A DNA stretch of 64,000 bases, from contig NZ_JAUSST010000004.1 in NCBI RefSeq assembly GCF_030812415.1, positions 248,001-312,000 on the forward strand, in the 5' to 3' direction. The DNA comes from Paenibacillus harenae. GTDB taxonomy: Bacteria > Bacillota > Bacilli > Paenibacillales > Paenibacillaceae. Under the pieces are notes generated by a model. That model was not told the origin of the DNA. It made no database searches and saw only the letters and a program-made list of their open reading frames with translations. The position numbers and the translations under genes are program-made. Positions 14,659-23,898 of this stretch are shown here, one piece after another (within the stretch, counting starts at the first letter, position 1; the number at the start of each line of letters is the position of its first letter).

Positions 14659-17600
14659 GTGAAAAGGACGACGAACCGGGACAACGTCACGAAGCAGCAA
14701 CCGACATCGGTTCAGTCTTTTGCCGGCGGCATCTTAAACAAGTACAAACCGAAGCAAGGCAAGGGGCAGTTCGGCGGATTATCACTATCGCACAAGAAGA
14801 ATAGCTTGGGCGAGCCATCGGTCGTGCAGCAAAGGGTGCATGTGCAGGTTATTGCGCCGAAGGATACATTGAAGCAGCCGAAGGCCAAGAAAGATGAAGC
14901 GTCAAACGCCAAGCCTATTATCGAACGGGTTATCGAACGAGAGAAAGTGATGATAGAGAAGCAGACGGTCGTCTATCGCGACGTTCAGCGCATCATTAAG
15001 GAGCATCGGACGGTCAGGGAGATTGCGGTCACGCAGCCGGCTGTTATACAGCAAGGGCAAGAGAGAATGGGTCACAACAAGGCAGATACCGCTGCAACCT
15101 ATGCAGGCAGCTCCGGCAGAGCGAAGAGCATGACAACAACAAGTAATAAGACGGAAACGGTACCTTTTACCCAACTGGGAAAGATAGCCGAACCGCCCGA
15201 AGTCGCAGCGCATGAGCGTAGGCCGCAGGCAGGAACGGATTTTCATAAATGGCTTCAAGCCAGAAGCAATGATTCGATTACGATCCAATCGGCGCGCCGG
15301 TTGGACAGCTTGCAAAAGCCGCTCGCAAGAGAGAGGCTCAAGCTTAAGAGCTCGACCCTGAACTATAGAGAACGCAGACAAGCGCCTCCGTTGCAGTTGA
15401 CGAACGCGAGGAGCGGACGGCTTCGTAGCCTGGACATTAGACAAAGCGCTGCCGAAGGTGGCCGTAGCACCCGTGGCGTTGTAAATACGGAGCAGGCAAT
15501 GAAAGCCGCAACCTCGGTAAGGGCGAAGCAAGCGCAGCAGGCGGAGGCGAAGACGGCCGAGCGTGCGAAGCAAGCGGAGCAGGCGGAGGCGAAGACGGCC
15601 GAGCGTGCGAAGCAAGCCCAGCGGGCGGAGGCGAATTCGGCCGAGCGTGCGAAGCAAGCGGAGCAGGCGGAGGCGAAGACGGTCGAGCGTGCGAAGCAAG
15701 CGGAGCAGGCGGAGGCGAAGACGGCCGAACGTGTGAAGCAAGCCCAGCGGGCGGAGGCGAATTCGGCCGAGCGTGCGAAGCAAGCGGAGCAGGCGGAGGC
15801 GAAGACGGCCGAACGTGTGAAGCAAGCGGAGCAGGCGGAGGCGAAGACAGCCGAGCGTGTGAAACAAGCGCAGCAGGCGGAGGCGAAGACGGCCGAGCGT
15901 GCGAAGCAAAAAGAGCAGGCGGAGGTGGATGAAGTAAAGTCATCTGCTTCAGCTTCTGCAGTTAAAGGAAAGCTGTCTCTGAAGGGCAAGCCCGTCCCGG
16001 CGGCAAGGCTGGAGCATTTGTCCCCGAAGAGCGGTGCAGACGAAGTGGGGCAAGCAAGTGGACCTGCGACTAAGCCAACGAGTGCGATGCCCGGTATAGA
16101 CTCCGAAGCTATAAGGTCGGCTAGCAAGGCTATAGCACCAGAGCCAAGGTCCGAGAGAGCAAGCGGACAGCTTACATTGATGACGAGCCGCGGAGAAATG
16201 TCGGTGACGTATAACCAGCTTCCGGGTCAATTGCGATTGCTTAAGCAGCATGCGACCTGGTTCGAAGCCAAGCCTCAAGCGATCGCGGCACAGTTAAAGC
16301 CGGGTCTGCCAATTGGTCAAGCTATTGCTGCGAAGCGGCTTGTGCATCGCGAGGGCGACTTAAAGAGCGTTGCCGGCGAGCGAGCAGAATTAAAGAAAGG
16401 TTCTGCCAAGGAGTCGGAGCGCCGTCGTCCTGTTCACGGAGCTAACGAGCAGCAGATTACAGTTATGACGAGCAAGCAGGCATCAACTGCCAAGCCAACC
16501 TCGGGTCTCCCGATTGGAGCGGGCAACATCGATTCGAATGTAAGGCAGCGTAGGAAAACGACTAAACCCACTAACTCTTTGACACAGCTTATTAGCGCCC
16601 GTGCGAGGCGACATTCGACTGAACAATTTCCATCCCCAAGCAGAGCGAAGGGGACGGTCATGAAGGACGGAGCTGCGTTACAAGGGAATGTTCGTTTAGT
16701 CCTTCGACATTCGCTGGGAAGACAAACGGTTCCTACAGGTACATATAGGCAAGCAGAAGGTAATACTCTGACGAGCCAGGGAGTGCAGAATACCAGCAGT
16801 GCGCAGCAGACTGCTGCGAATGCAACAAATGAAGCCGTGCAACGGAGAGCAACGGCAGCAGGGATATCCGGTCGCAAGCAGGCGCAGCAACAAGCCGAAC
16901 GGATCCATCAATCTCCGAAAGCGTCGCCGTCGTTGGCGGCAACGATTCATAGAAGGCTAGCCGGTTCACAGCCCGCTCAGGCAAGTCTACCTATTAACGC
17001 ACAGCGGAAATATAGCGCCGCCACGGAGAAGAAGCCGCAAGGAAACGTTACGCCCGGCGTGTCCGCCGCTGTGGCGCAGCGAACAAGCGTCCAAGCGGGC
17101 AGCTACATTTCCTCTGTGCTAGCGTCACCGGCTGCGGAGCTGGTCGGACGGCGAAGCGCGCAGACCATGAACGACAATGAAGCGCATGCAGCCTCCAAGC
17201 AAGGACAGATCGGACAAACAAAATCTGGTTCGCCTGCTCTGCAGCCTACTACCACCGGAGCAATAGCTGCAGTTCGAGCAAGCACAACGCATCGGCTTAT
17301 TCGCAGCATACAGCAAAGAACGACTCCGCAAACGAGCCGCGGCATAACGTCCGCGAATAGAGCTGGTCATACTAGCCAGCGTGTCGGCAGCAAAATCGTT
17401 CCATTATCGTTGCAGGCGGCGAGCAAACGTTCAGCGGAGCAGCCCGCTGGACTGAAAGCGGGCAAACCATTGCATCAAGCTGCCCAAAAGCATGAATCGA
17501 CGCCGGCATCTTCGCCAAGCCCGCTCCGGCTTCGCTTCGCCGCTCGTCCTGCGAGAAGCGATGCTGCGACGAGCAGCCTTACTAAAGGGGCAGCAGCATC

Positions 17601-17841
17601 TCAGGGCCCTTATTCGGCGGCATCTGCAATGCCGCAGCTCGCTCATCATCAGCGCAAGCAAGCAGCGCAGAAGGAGCCGGAGCGGCATGTACAGGTGGAA
17701 GCGCCCAAGGAGCTCGACCCCGATAAGCTGCAGAAGATGATTATGAAGATTCCGCAGCTACGTCCCGAAGCGATTGCGGATCAAGTCTACAAAGCGCTGG
17801 AGCGCAAAATGAAGCTGGAGCAGCGCAGGCGCGGCTATTAA
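14659..17841 (+). CDS. Giant repetitive, disordered protein in the Afp6 position; candidate tape measure
   Basis: About 1060 residues, very rich in Ala, Gln, Lys, Arg, Ser and almost free of Trp and Cys. It contains a predicted coiled coil with nine full 14-residue repeats (about 289-414) and long low-complexity stretches. Only the last ~45 residues (LDPDKLQKMIMKIPQLRPEA, then IADQVYKALERKMKLEQRR) look folded and resemble the short conserved motif of small Afp6-position proteins. The gene lies between the second tube gene and the LysM gene, exactly where AFP has afp6. No other protein in the cluster is long and helical enough to be a tape measure, so I infer that role; a cargo or scaffold role is possible. 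GGAGG at 14645-14649 suits GTG 14659 better than ATG 14650. Confidence 0.75.
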   Translation: MKRTTNRDNVTKQQPTSVQSFAGGILNKYKPKQGKGQFGGLSLSHKKNSLGEPSVVQQRVHVQVIAPKDTLKQPKAKKDEASNAKPIIERVIEREKVMIEKQTVVYRDVQRIIKEHRTVREIAVTQPAVIQQGQERMGHNKADTAATYAGSSGRAKSMTTTSNKTETVPFTQLGKIAEPPEVAAHERRPQAGTDFHKWLQARSNDSITIQSARRLDSLQKPLARERLKLKSSTLNYRERRQAPPLQLTNARSGRLRSLDIRQSAAEGGRSTRGVVNTEQAMKAATSVRAKQAQQAEAKTAERAKQAEQAEAKTAERAKQAQRAEANSAERAKQAEQAEAKTVERAKQAEQAEAKTAERVKQAQRAEANSAERAKQAEQAEAKTAERVKQAEQAEAKTAERVKQAQQAEAKTAERAKQKEQAEVDEVKSSASASAVKGKLSLKGKPVPAARLEHLSPKSGADEVGQASGPATKPTSAMPGIDSEAIRSASKAIAPEPRSERASGQLTLMTSRGEMSVTYNQLPGQLRLLKQHATWFEAKPQAIAAQLKPGLPIGQAIAAKRLVHREGDLKSVAGERAELKKGSAKESERRRPVHGANEQQITVMTSKQASTAKPTSGLPIGAGNIDSNVRQRRKTTKPTNSLTQLISARARRHSTEQFPSPSRAKGTVMKDGAALQGNVRLVLRHSLGRQTVPTGTYRQAEGNTLTSQGVQNTSSAQQTAANATNEAVQRRATAAGISGRKQAQQQAERIHQSPKASPSLAATIHRRLAGSQPAQASLPINAQRKYSAATEKKPQGNVTPGVSAAVAQRTSVQAGSYISSVLASPAAELVGRRSAQTMNDNEAHAASKQGQIGQTKSGSPALQPTTTGAIAAVRASTTHRLIRSIQQRTTPQTSRGITSANRAGHTSQRVGSKIVPLSLQAASKRSAEQPAGLKAGKPLHQAAQKHESTPASSPSPLRLRFAARPARSDAATSSLTKGAAASQGPYSAASAMPQLAHHQRKQAAQKEPERHVQVEAPKELDPDKLQKMIMKIPQLRPEAIADQVYKALERKMKLEQRRRGY
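15523..15930 (+). repeat. 42-bp in-frame tandem repeat (9 full copies plus a partial tenth)
   Basis: The unit encodes AKQAEQAEAKTAER with small variants (AQQ, AQR, EANSAER, VER). The order of variants itself repeats every three units, with two near-identical 126-bp blocks, a sign of recent duplication by slippage or unequal exchange. Each unit is two heptads, so copies extend a helix smoothly. A partial tenth copy degenerates to AKQKEQAEVDE. Confidence 0.92.
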
Positions 17842-17863
17842 ATAGAAGGGGAGGAAGCGGATT

Positions 17864-18490
17864 ATGGCCTTAAGCAAAGCGCAGTTTTGGATCTATTGGC
17901 ATGAGAGAACGCAAACGATAGACGTCATGTTCAACCCGACGGAATACGAGCTTGAAGTAGGCAATCAGTATGCGGAGAACGAAGTGCCCGGTCTTCAAAG
18001 GCCAATCTCGCAATTTGTCGGAGGCGACGCTTCAACCTTAAACCTAAGCCTGTTCTTCGATACTTACGAGCTCGGCACGGACGTGCGGGAGATTACTTCC
18101 GCGATCGTAGGCATGATGGATGTCGATTCCGACCTGCATGCACCGCCGACTTGCCGGTTCGTATGGGGGTCGCTTGATTTCAAGGGCGTCGTCACCTCGA
18201 TATCGCAAAAGTACACGATGTTCCTGGAGTCCGGCGTTCCGGTAAGGGCTACGCTCGGTATGTCATTGAAGAGCAGCCAGACAATGAAAGAGCAGTATCA
18301 GGAAATTCCGCGCCAATCGGCTGACCGGACGAAGCTGAAGACGATCAAGCTGGGCGACCAGCTATGGTCGATCGCGGCCGACGAATACGAGGATCCCGGC
18401 GCATGGCGGCATATTGCCGAGGCTAACGGGATCGACAATCCCCGCTTGCTTGCCGCAGGCAAGAGCCTAACAATTCCAAGACTGGAGTGA
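17864..18490 (+). CDS. LysM-domain baseplate hub protein (Afp7 / gp53-like)
   Basis: 208 residues. The N-terminal domain (ERTQTIDVMFNPTEYELEVG, RPISQFVGGDASTLNLSLFF) is the Afp7-type CIS domain, and the C-terminus (about 160-208) is a LysM: IKLGDQLWSIAADEYEDPGA, then IDNPRLLAAGKSLTIPRLE. In injection systems this protein links the central spike or hub to the tube and the wedge. GGGGAGGAAGCGGATT precedes the ATG. It ends 4 bp before the gp27-like gene in a tight row of baseplate genes. Confidence 0.92.
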   Translation: MALSKAQFWIYWHERTQTIDVMFNPTEYELEVGNQYAENEVPGLQRPISQFVGGDASTLNLSLFFDTYELGTDVREITSAIVGMMDVDSDLHAPPTCRFVWGSLDFKGVVTSISQKYTMFLESGVPVRATLGMSLKSSQTMKEQYQEIPRQSADRTKLKTIKLGDQLWSIAADEYEDPGAWRHIAEANGIDNPRLLAAGKSLTIPRLE

Positions 18491-18494
18491 GCGT

Positions 18495-19583
18495 ATGCCG
18501 GCAAAAAACACCGTTGATTCGCTAGAAACCAAATACGGCGACTTTAATGCGCCGGAAGCCGACATCCTCATCGACGGACAATTGATTAGACTTCTTGATA
18601 TGGCTTTGGAATGGGTCGAAGTAGAGCAGACGACCGACTCGCAGGCGGATATTGCCAGGTTCTGTATCGCGAATGCCTTTAATTGGCAGGACAATGCGAT
18701 GAGTTGGGTCGGCACGAAGATTGCCGTGGGCAAGCTGCTGCAGGTGAAGCTCGGTTACGCAGATAAGAAAGGGCTCGTGTTCGACGGCATTATTACGGGC
18801 TATAACGTCGAGTACGGGGCAAGCATGAATCCGAAAGTCATCGTGATCGCGATGGACCGCTCTTTTCTTATGATGAAGTCTTCGCATTCCAAAGTGTGGA
18901 CGGAAACAAAGGACAGCGATGTCGTTCGGCAGATTGCCGGCGAGTATGGGTTATCCGCCGATATCGACGCGACGACCGTCACGAAGAAGACCATTGAGCA
19001 GATCGGCGTGAGCGACTATCATTTTATTCGCTCGCTTGCCATAGATAACGACCGGCATTTCTATGTGACGGCGTCCAAGCTTTATTTCAAGAATCCAAAG
19101 ACGTCCGGGGAACCTATCGTTTCGCTGCAATACGGCAAAAACTTGCGAGATTTTACGCTTCAGGTGGATGCATCCAGTCAGGTGGCCGAGGTGAAGGTGA
19201 GAGGGTACGACGTTGACAAGATGGAACCGATAGAGGCGTCCGCCAAGTCGGTTACGAAGATCGGCAGCTTGGAAAAGGCAGGTCCAAGCGTTGCGGCGCA
19301 GCTCTCGGCGAAGAAGGTCGAGATCGTCTACACGCAAGCGACTTCGGTTGATGAGGCTACGGCGCTGGCGAAGGCTATGCTGGAGAGGCTGTCGCGCGAG
19401 CTTGTTAGCGGACATGGCAGCTGTATAGGCTTTCCGGAGCTTATGCCGGGGGAACTGATCATTTTCGACGGCCTTGGCGGAACGAAGCTTAATCATACGG
19501 CGCGATTGACGAAAGTATCGCACAAGCTTGATGCGGAAAACGGTTATGTCGTTTATTTCGAGACGGAGGGGAATGCCATATGA
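18495..19583 (+). CDS. Hub protein of the phage late control D / gp27 family (Afp8 N-part)
   Basis: 362 residues. ILIDGQLIRLLDMALEWVEV at the start, VKLGYADKKGLVFDGIITGY and the central SYHFIRSLAIDNDRHFYVTAS-type segment (here DYHFIRSLAIDNDRHFYVT) identify the gpD/gp27 family, which forms the trimeric hub that adapts the spike to the tube. Here gp27-like and gp5-like halves are separate genes, not a VgrG fusion as in AFP8 or T6SS. It overlaps the gp5-like gene by 4 bp (ATGA), consistent with equal production of the two halves. Confidence 0.9.
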   Translation: MPAKNTVDSLETKYGDFNAPEADILIDGQLIRLLDMALEWVEVEQTTDSQADIARFCIANAFNWQDNAMSWVGTKIAVGKLLQVKLGYADKKGLVFDGIITGYNVEYGASMNPKVIVIAMDRSFLMMKSSHSKVWTETKDSDVVRQIAGEYGLSADIDATTVTKKTIEQIGVSDYHFIRSLAIDNDRHFYVTASKLYFKNPKTSGEPIVSLQYGKNLRDFTLQVDASSQVAEVKVRGYDVDKMEPIEASAKSVTKIGSLEKAGPSVAAQLSAKKVEIVYTQATSVDEATALAKAMLERLSRELVSGHGSCIGFPELMPGELIIFDGLGGTKLNHTARLTKVSHKLDAENGYVVYFETEGNAI

Positions 19584-20308
19584 GCTCGCGGTTTACTGGG
19601 TTCTTCGATTCACATCAGCGCTCTATGCAAACCGAGCAATTGTCTGGCGTCTTGAACGCGATCGTTAGCGACAACAAGGACCCTGAGAATTTGGGTCGTG
19701 TAAAGGTGAAATTTCCGCTTCGCGAGGGAGACCTGCAGACCGATTGGATTCGTATCGCAACGTTGATGGGCGGCAAGGATATGGGCTCTCTGTTCATTCC
19801 GGAAGTGAACGACGAGGTGCTGGTTGCTTTTTTGATGGGCCGTCTCGATCAGCCGATCGTGATCGGCATGCTTTGGAACAAGAAGAACCCGCCGCCTGCC
19901 GGCAAAGAGAAAAACGATGTACGCAAGATTAAGACGCGAAGCGGACATGAAATTATTTTCGACGATAACAGTACGGACGGCAGTATTACGATCAAGACGA
20001 GCAAGGGCCATAGCATTGAAATGGACGATAAGGGCAAGAAGGTATCGATCACGATGCAGAACGCGCAGCAATCCGTTGTGTTAGACAGCGGCGCGAACAA
20101 AGTCACGGTCAAGAGCGGCGATACGGCGAAGCTGGAGATGACTTCCCAAGGCGACGTGACGATGACCGGCGCGAAGTCGCTGACGCTTAAGGGAGCGCAG
20201 GTAAAGGTGGAGGCCGATGCCTCGCTGACGCTGCAATCGAACGGCATGCTGGAAGTGAAGACGAACGGCATTCTGACGCTTAAAGGCTCGATGGTCAAAA
20301 TCAATTAG
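19580..20308 (+). CDS. Baseplate spike protein (gp5/gpV, VgrG-like OB fold and beta-helix)
   Basis: 242 residues. An OB-fold (about 22-105) with VLNAIVSDNKDPENLGRVKV and VNDEVLVAFLMGRLDQPIVI is followed by a regular run of short strands (SITIKTSKGHSIEMDDKGKK, SLTLKGAQVKVEADASLTLQ) that should make the trimeric beta-helical needle. No lysozyme domain is inserted, unlike T4 gp5. The needle tip would be capped by the DUF4280 protein encoded at 32088-32474. Overlaps the gp27-like gene by 4 bp. Confidence 0.92.
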   Translation: MSSRFTGFFDSHQRSMQTEQLSGVLNAIVSDNKDPENLGRVKVKFPLREGDLQTDWIRIATLMGGKDMGSLFIPEVNDEVLVAFLMGRLDQPIVIGMLWNKKNPPPAGKEKNDVRKIKTRSGHEIIFDDNSTDGSITIKTSKGHSIEMDDKGKKVSITMQNAQQSVVLDSGANKVTVKSGDTAKLEMTSQGDVTMTGAKSLTLKGAQVKVEADASLTLQSNGMLEVKTNGILTLKGSMVKIN

Positions 20309-20343
20309 CGGGTTGGTTCGAAGGGAAGAGGGAGAGTGCTGTA

Positions 20344-20745
20344 ATGTCGGCTTCTTTTTTAGGAAAAGGTTGGAAGTTTCCTGTGCAGGTGGATGCAACG
20401 ACAGGCCGCATCTTGATGGCGGATGCCGAGGAGGACATAGCGGAAGCGATTCGGATCATTATTCGAACCTCGAAGGGGGAACGGCTCATGCGGCCGGATT
20501 TCGGCTGCGGCCTGCGGGAGTTCGTTTTCGGCACGACAGACGAAACGTCATTGCGGCTCATATCCAGCGAAGTTACCGATGCGATTCGGATATGGGAGCC
20601 CAGAGTGAAGGATATCGAGGTGAAGGCGCAGCTTGATCCTCAGCATACCGGGCGCGTGCTGCTGACGGTATCGTATGCGGTGCGGTCAACGAACAATTTG
20701 TTTAATCAGGTCTATCCTTTCTATCTGGAGGAAGGCACGAAATAA
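20344..20745 (+). CDS. GPW/gp25-family baseplate wedge protein (Afp9)
   Basis: 133 residues, the usual gp25 length. FLGKGWKFPVQVDATTGRIL, the EDIAEAIRIIIRTSKGERLM helix and RPDFGCGLREFVFG are the family core. gp25 joins the sheath to the wedge and starts sheath assembly. The conserved EPR motif appears as IWEPRVKDIEV. GGGAAGAGGGAGAG lies just upstream of the ATG. Next gene starts 18 bp later. Confidence 0.94.
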   Translation: MSASFLGKGWKFPVQVDATTGRILMADAEEDIAEAIRIIIRTSKGERLMRPDFGCGLREFVFGTTDETSLRLISSEVTDAIRIWEPRVKDIEVKAQLDPQHTGRVLLTVSYAVRSTNNLFNQVYPFYLEEGTK

Positions 20746-20763
20746 CGGGAGCGAAGCGACGCG

Positions 20764-23700
20764 ATGAAGCATGGAGGAAGAACGGGCGGCGGCATTCGTC
20801 CGCCAAGCATTAATGCTAACAATGTGACCTCTTTCATGGCTAGATTGAAAGAGATGGCTCCTCATTATACGCCGGAATGGCGGTTCTCGCCTGAAGACCC
20901 GGACGCAGGCACAGGTCTTGCCTATTTGACGGCAGAGATGCTGCAGGATACGGTGGAGCGGCTTAATCAAGCGCCCCTGAACCATTTTCTCGCTTTCCTT
21001 GATCTTATTCAAGTGAAGCTGCAGCCTCCCCGTCCGGCGGTAGCGAGCATCGTATTCGGGCTGAGCGAGGGCGCAGTGAACCCGGTTTACCTGCCGGCTG
21101 GACTAGCGCTTACCGCGCCGCATCCGGAAGGCGGCGAGCCGCTAGTGTTCGAGACGGAGAGGACGCTGCTGGCGACGCCGGCCAAGCTGCAGGAATGGAT
21201 CAACGTCCACCCGGCGAAGGATCGGATCGTGACGGCGGCGCAGCGTTATAGCGAGAGCGTAGATGCGGGTACCGTTCCGGAGGTGCGCCTGTTCGATACC
21301 GACTATAAGGCGAACGAGCAGGAGCATTCCATGTTTATCCGCCATGACGATCTGTTTCTGGTCGATCGCCCGAATCGCTTCTATCTGAATGTGCATCATT
21401 CGGAGAAACGTTATTCGGAGCCGGAGCTGGCGGCTTCCCTTGCTTCCGAACTTGTCGAATGGACGTATCCCTGCAATGGCGGATGGGTGAAGTTCGACGA
21501 AGCTACTGCTGCCGGCAATACGATTATTTTGTACAAAAAGCAGGCAGGCAAGCTCGAAGTGACGGAGCATCAAGGCATTCAGGGCCGCTGGATACGTTGT
21601 ACGGTGAAGCAACAACCGAACGCGGCCTCGCCACTGCTGGAGAAGCATCTGGAGATGGACAAGCTTCGTATTCGCGCCGTTCATGACGCGAACCGCGATA
21701 CGGAAGGCATCAAACCAGCCGCGCTCTTCTTCAACGATACCGAATTGCCGGCGGATGGCTTCTATCCGTTCGGGGAGCATTTCGTTCCCTATTCGGTGTT
21801 CTACTTGTCATGCGAAGAGGCGTTCACGAAACGCCAGAGCAAGGTGAAGCTGAGTTTCAACGCCAAAGCTTCGGCTAATCGGCTTCGCATGGCGCAAGAT
21901 CCCGAAGTCAAGTGGAAGATGGTCATGAGAACGTATGATTTTGAAGAAAAAGATCCGCCGAGAGTTCACATTCGCAAAGTGCAATGGGAATATTGGGACG
22001 GCGAGAACTGGGCACGCTTGCCGGGCAGCGAGCAATTCGGCACATTGTTCGAAGAACTGCCAGAGCAGGAGGAGAGAAGCTTCACGCTTGAATTCGCTTG
22101 TCCGGAAGATATGGGGCAGACGTTCGTTAACGGCTCGTACGATTATTGGCTGCGCGCAAGGGTGCTCCAGACCGACCCGATTATAGCGCCGGTGGTTGAA
22201 TATATGTCGCCATGGTTGTCGGCACCGACATTTACATATGCACAGCCTACTCAGGCGTTATTTATGCCGGAGAGCTTGTACACGAGAAGCAACGCAGAGG
22301 AAAGAGACCGGACGCAGGAAGCGAGAGCGGGCGGCGCGGCATATAAGCTGTTCGAGCCGCCGGCGACGACGCAGCCTACCGTATATGCTTCTTTCGACCT
22401 TGCGCCGGTGAAGGGCCCGCTGCGGACGCGATTTGAGCTTGAACGTCCGTTTGCCGGGCGCAATCAGCCTCCATGGATCGAATGGGAAGCGTTATGCGCG
22501 CAGAACGGCAGGCTCGTCTGGCTGCCCGTGAAGACGATGGACGGCACGGACGGCTTCACCTCGAGCGGCGAGCTGCAATGGGTCGGTCCGCAGACGATGG
22601 TGCAAGCAAGCTTGTTCGGACGCGAGCGCTATTGGCTGCGCGCGGTCAATCGCGACGGCTGCATGAATGGGATTTACCCTCAATTGCCGATTGCGAGCCG
22701 CATTGATATGAATGCGGTGACGGCTAGGCAACAGGTCAGTCTGGAGAGAGAAATGGCCATTCCGCCGGATGGATTTGTGCAGCTCACACAGACTGCTTTC
22801 ATAGACGAAGAGGTGTGGGTCGATGAGATCGAAAGGTTCACAAAGCTCGAACAGGAGAGATTGCTGGGGTCGGAATCATCTGCATATGCCGCGCAACGGG
22901 ACGGAGAAGGTGAAATTCAGCGCTTCTGGGTACGTTGGCAGGCTGTTACATCACTTGCTGAATCGGGGCCGGATGATAGACATTATGTAACGAACCATGC
23001 AGGAGGCATCTTGCAGTTCGGCAACGGCGTGCATGGGCGTCTGCCTTCCCCGCAGGAGTCGGAGACGGTGAAAATCCGCTTTAAGACGACAGCCGGAGCG
23101 GGCGGCCATGTTGCAGCGGGTCAGATTACGGGAATGCAGCTTCCGATGGCTTTCATTCGTAGCGTCACTAATCCTGCGCCTTCGATTGGCGGCGGCGATG
23201 CGGAGCGAATCGAGCAGGTGGTCGTACGCGGACCTCAGCAGCTTAAGCATCGCGGCCGGGCGGTAACCGCCAAGGACGTGGAATGGATTGCCCGCGAGGC
23301 TTATCCGCAAATTGCGAAAGTGAAGTGCTTAAGCAATCGAGACGCCTTGCTTAAGCGAACGCCCGGCGCTATGACGATTGTCGCTTTCCCGGCGGGCGGA
23401 CTTGCCGGTACGGCACAGTTTCCGGAGCTTAAGCGGACGGTGGAGCGCGAGCTTATCCGCAAAGCGTCGAACCTGGTCTCTCTTGGCGGGGCGATCCGCG
23501 TCATCGAGCCTGCTTATCTGGAAATATCGGTGCATGCCACAGTGGCGGCGGAGTCGGTGGATGAGCTGCTTCCGCTGGAGCTGGCGGCTGCGGCCAAGCT
23601 TGACGCGTTTCTTGATTCCATTACCGGCAATGCGGATGGCCAAGGCTGGAATATCGGCGAAGCGCTTCATGTATCGGTGCTGCATTCGCTGCTTCATTCG

Positions 23701-23859
23701 GTAAGGTCTCTGCTCTACATAGAACGGTTATATTTACATGTCGTTAGGATAGAGAACGGGGTGCGCGCGGAGTGGGATCCCGCTCGCATGGGCGAGGTTA
23801 TTCATGGAATTGTCGTTAACGGACATCATCAGATTACCGCTGTCCCTGCCCCTCATTGA
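20764..23859 (+). CDS. Baseplate J/gp6-like wedge protein, large form (Afp11/12-like)
   Basis: 1031 residues. The N-terminus (ALMKEMAPHYTPEW-like region, here LKEMAPHYTPEWRFSPED) and GLAYLTAEMLQDTVERLNQA are typical of eCIS wedge proteins. The motif DRHYVTNHAGGILQFGNGVH (about 739-758) and the following VKIRFKTTAGAGGHV belong to the gp6/J core, with the C-terminal VKCLSNRDALLKRTPGAMTI region. A 400-residue central insertion is beta-rich and unassigned. It should pair with the 23899 product in the wedge. Ribosome site is weak (GGGAGCGAAG), so the start is somewhat uncertain. Confidence 0.85.
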   Translation: MKHGGRTGGGIRPPSINANNVTSFMARLKEMAPHYTPEWRFSPEDPDAGTGLAYLTAEMLQDTVERLNQAPLNHFLAFLDLIQVKLQPPRPAVASIVFGLSEGAVNPVYLPAGLALTAPHPEGGEPLVFETERTLLATPAKLQEWINVHPAKDRIVTAAQRYSESVDAGTVPEVRLFDTDYKANEQEHSMFIRHDDLFLVDRPNRFYLNVHHSEKRYSEPELAASLASELVEWTYPCNGGWVKFDEATAAGNTIILYKKQAGKLEVTEHQGIQGRWIRCTVKQQPNAASPLLEKHLEMDKLRIRAVHDANRDTEGIKPAALFFNDTELPADGFYPFGEHFVPYSVFYLSCEEAFTKRQSKVKLSFNAKASANRLRMAQDPEVKWKMVMRTYDFEEKDPPRVHIRKVQWEYWDGENWARLPGSEQFGTLFEELPEQEERSFTLEFACPEDMGQTFVNGSYDYWLRARVLQTDPIIAPVVEYMSPWLSAPTFTYAQPTQALFMPESLYTRSNAEERDRTQEARAGGAAYKLFEPPATTQPTVYASFDLAPVKGPLRTRFELERPFAGRNQPPWIEWEALCAQNGRLVWLPVKTMDGTDGFTSSGELQWVGPQTMVQASLFGRERYWLRAVNRDGCMNGIYPQLPIASRIDMNAVTARQQVSLEREMAIPPDGFVQLTQTAFIDEEVWVDEIERFTKLEQERLLGSESSAYAAQRDGEGEIQRFWVRWQAVTSLAESGPDDRHYVTNHAGGILQFGNGVHGRLPSPQESETVKIRFKTTAGAGGHVAAGQITGMQLPMAFIRSVTNPAPSIGGGDAERIEQVVVRGPQQLKHRGRAVTAKDVEWIAREAYPQIAKVKCLSNRDALLKRTPGAMTIVAFPAGGLAGTAQFPELKRTVERELIRKASNLVSLGGAIRVIEPAYLEISVHATVAAESVDELLPLELAAAAKLDAFLDSITGNADGQGWNIGEALHVSVLHSLLHSVRSLLYIERLYLHVVRIENGVRAEWDPARMGEVIHGIVVNGHHQITAVPAPH

Positions 23860-23898
23860 TGTCCATTGGACATATTGCTTTAAGAAAGGAGGCATCCA

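Noticed and set aside
14902..16127. Long minus-strand frames (up to 335 codons) opposite the giant repetitive gene
   Set aside because: They are an effect of the 42-bp repeat and biased codon use; the translations are repeats of Leu/Arg/Ala/Pro with no ribosome sites.
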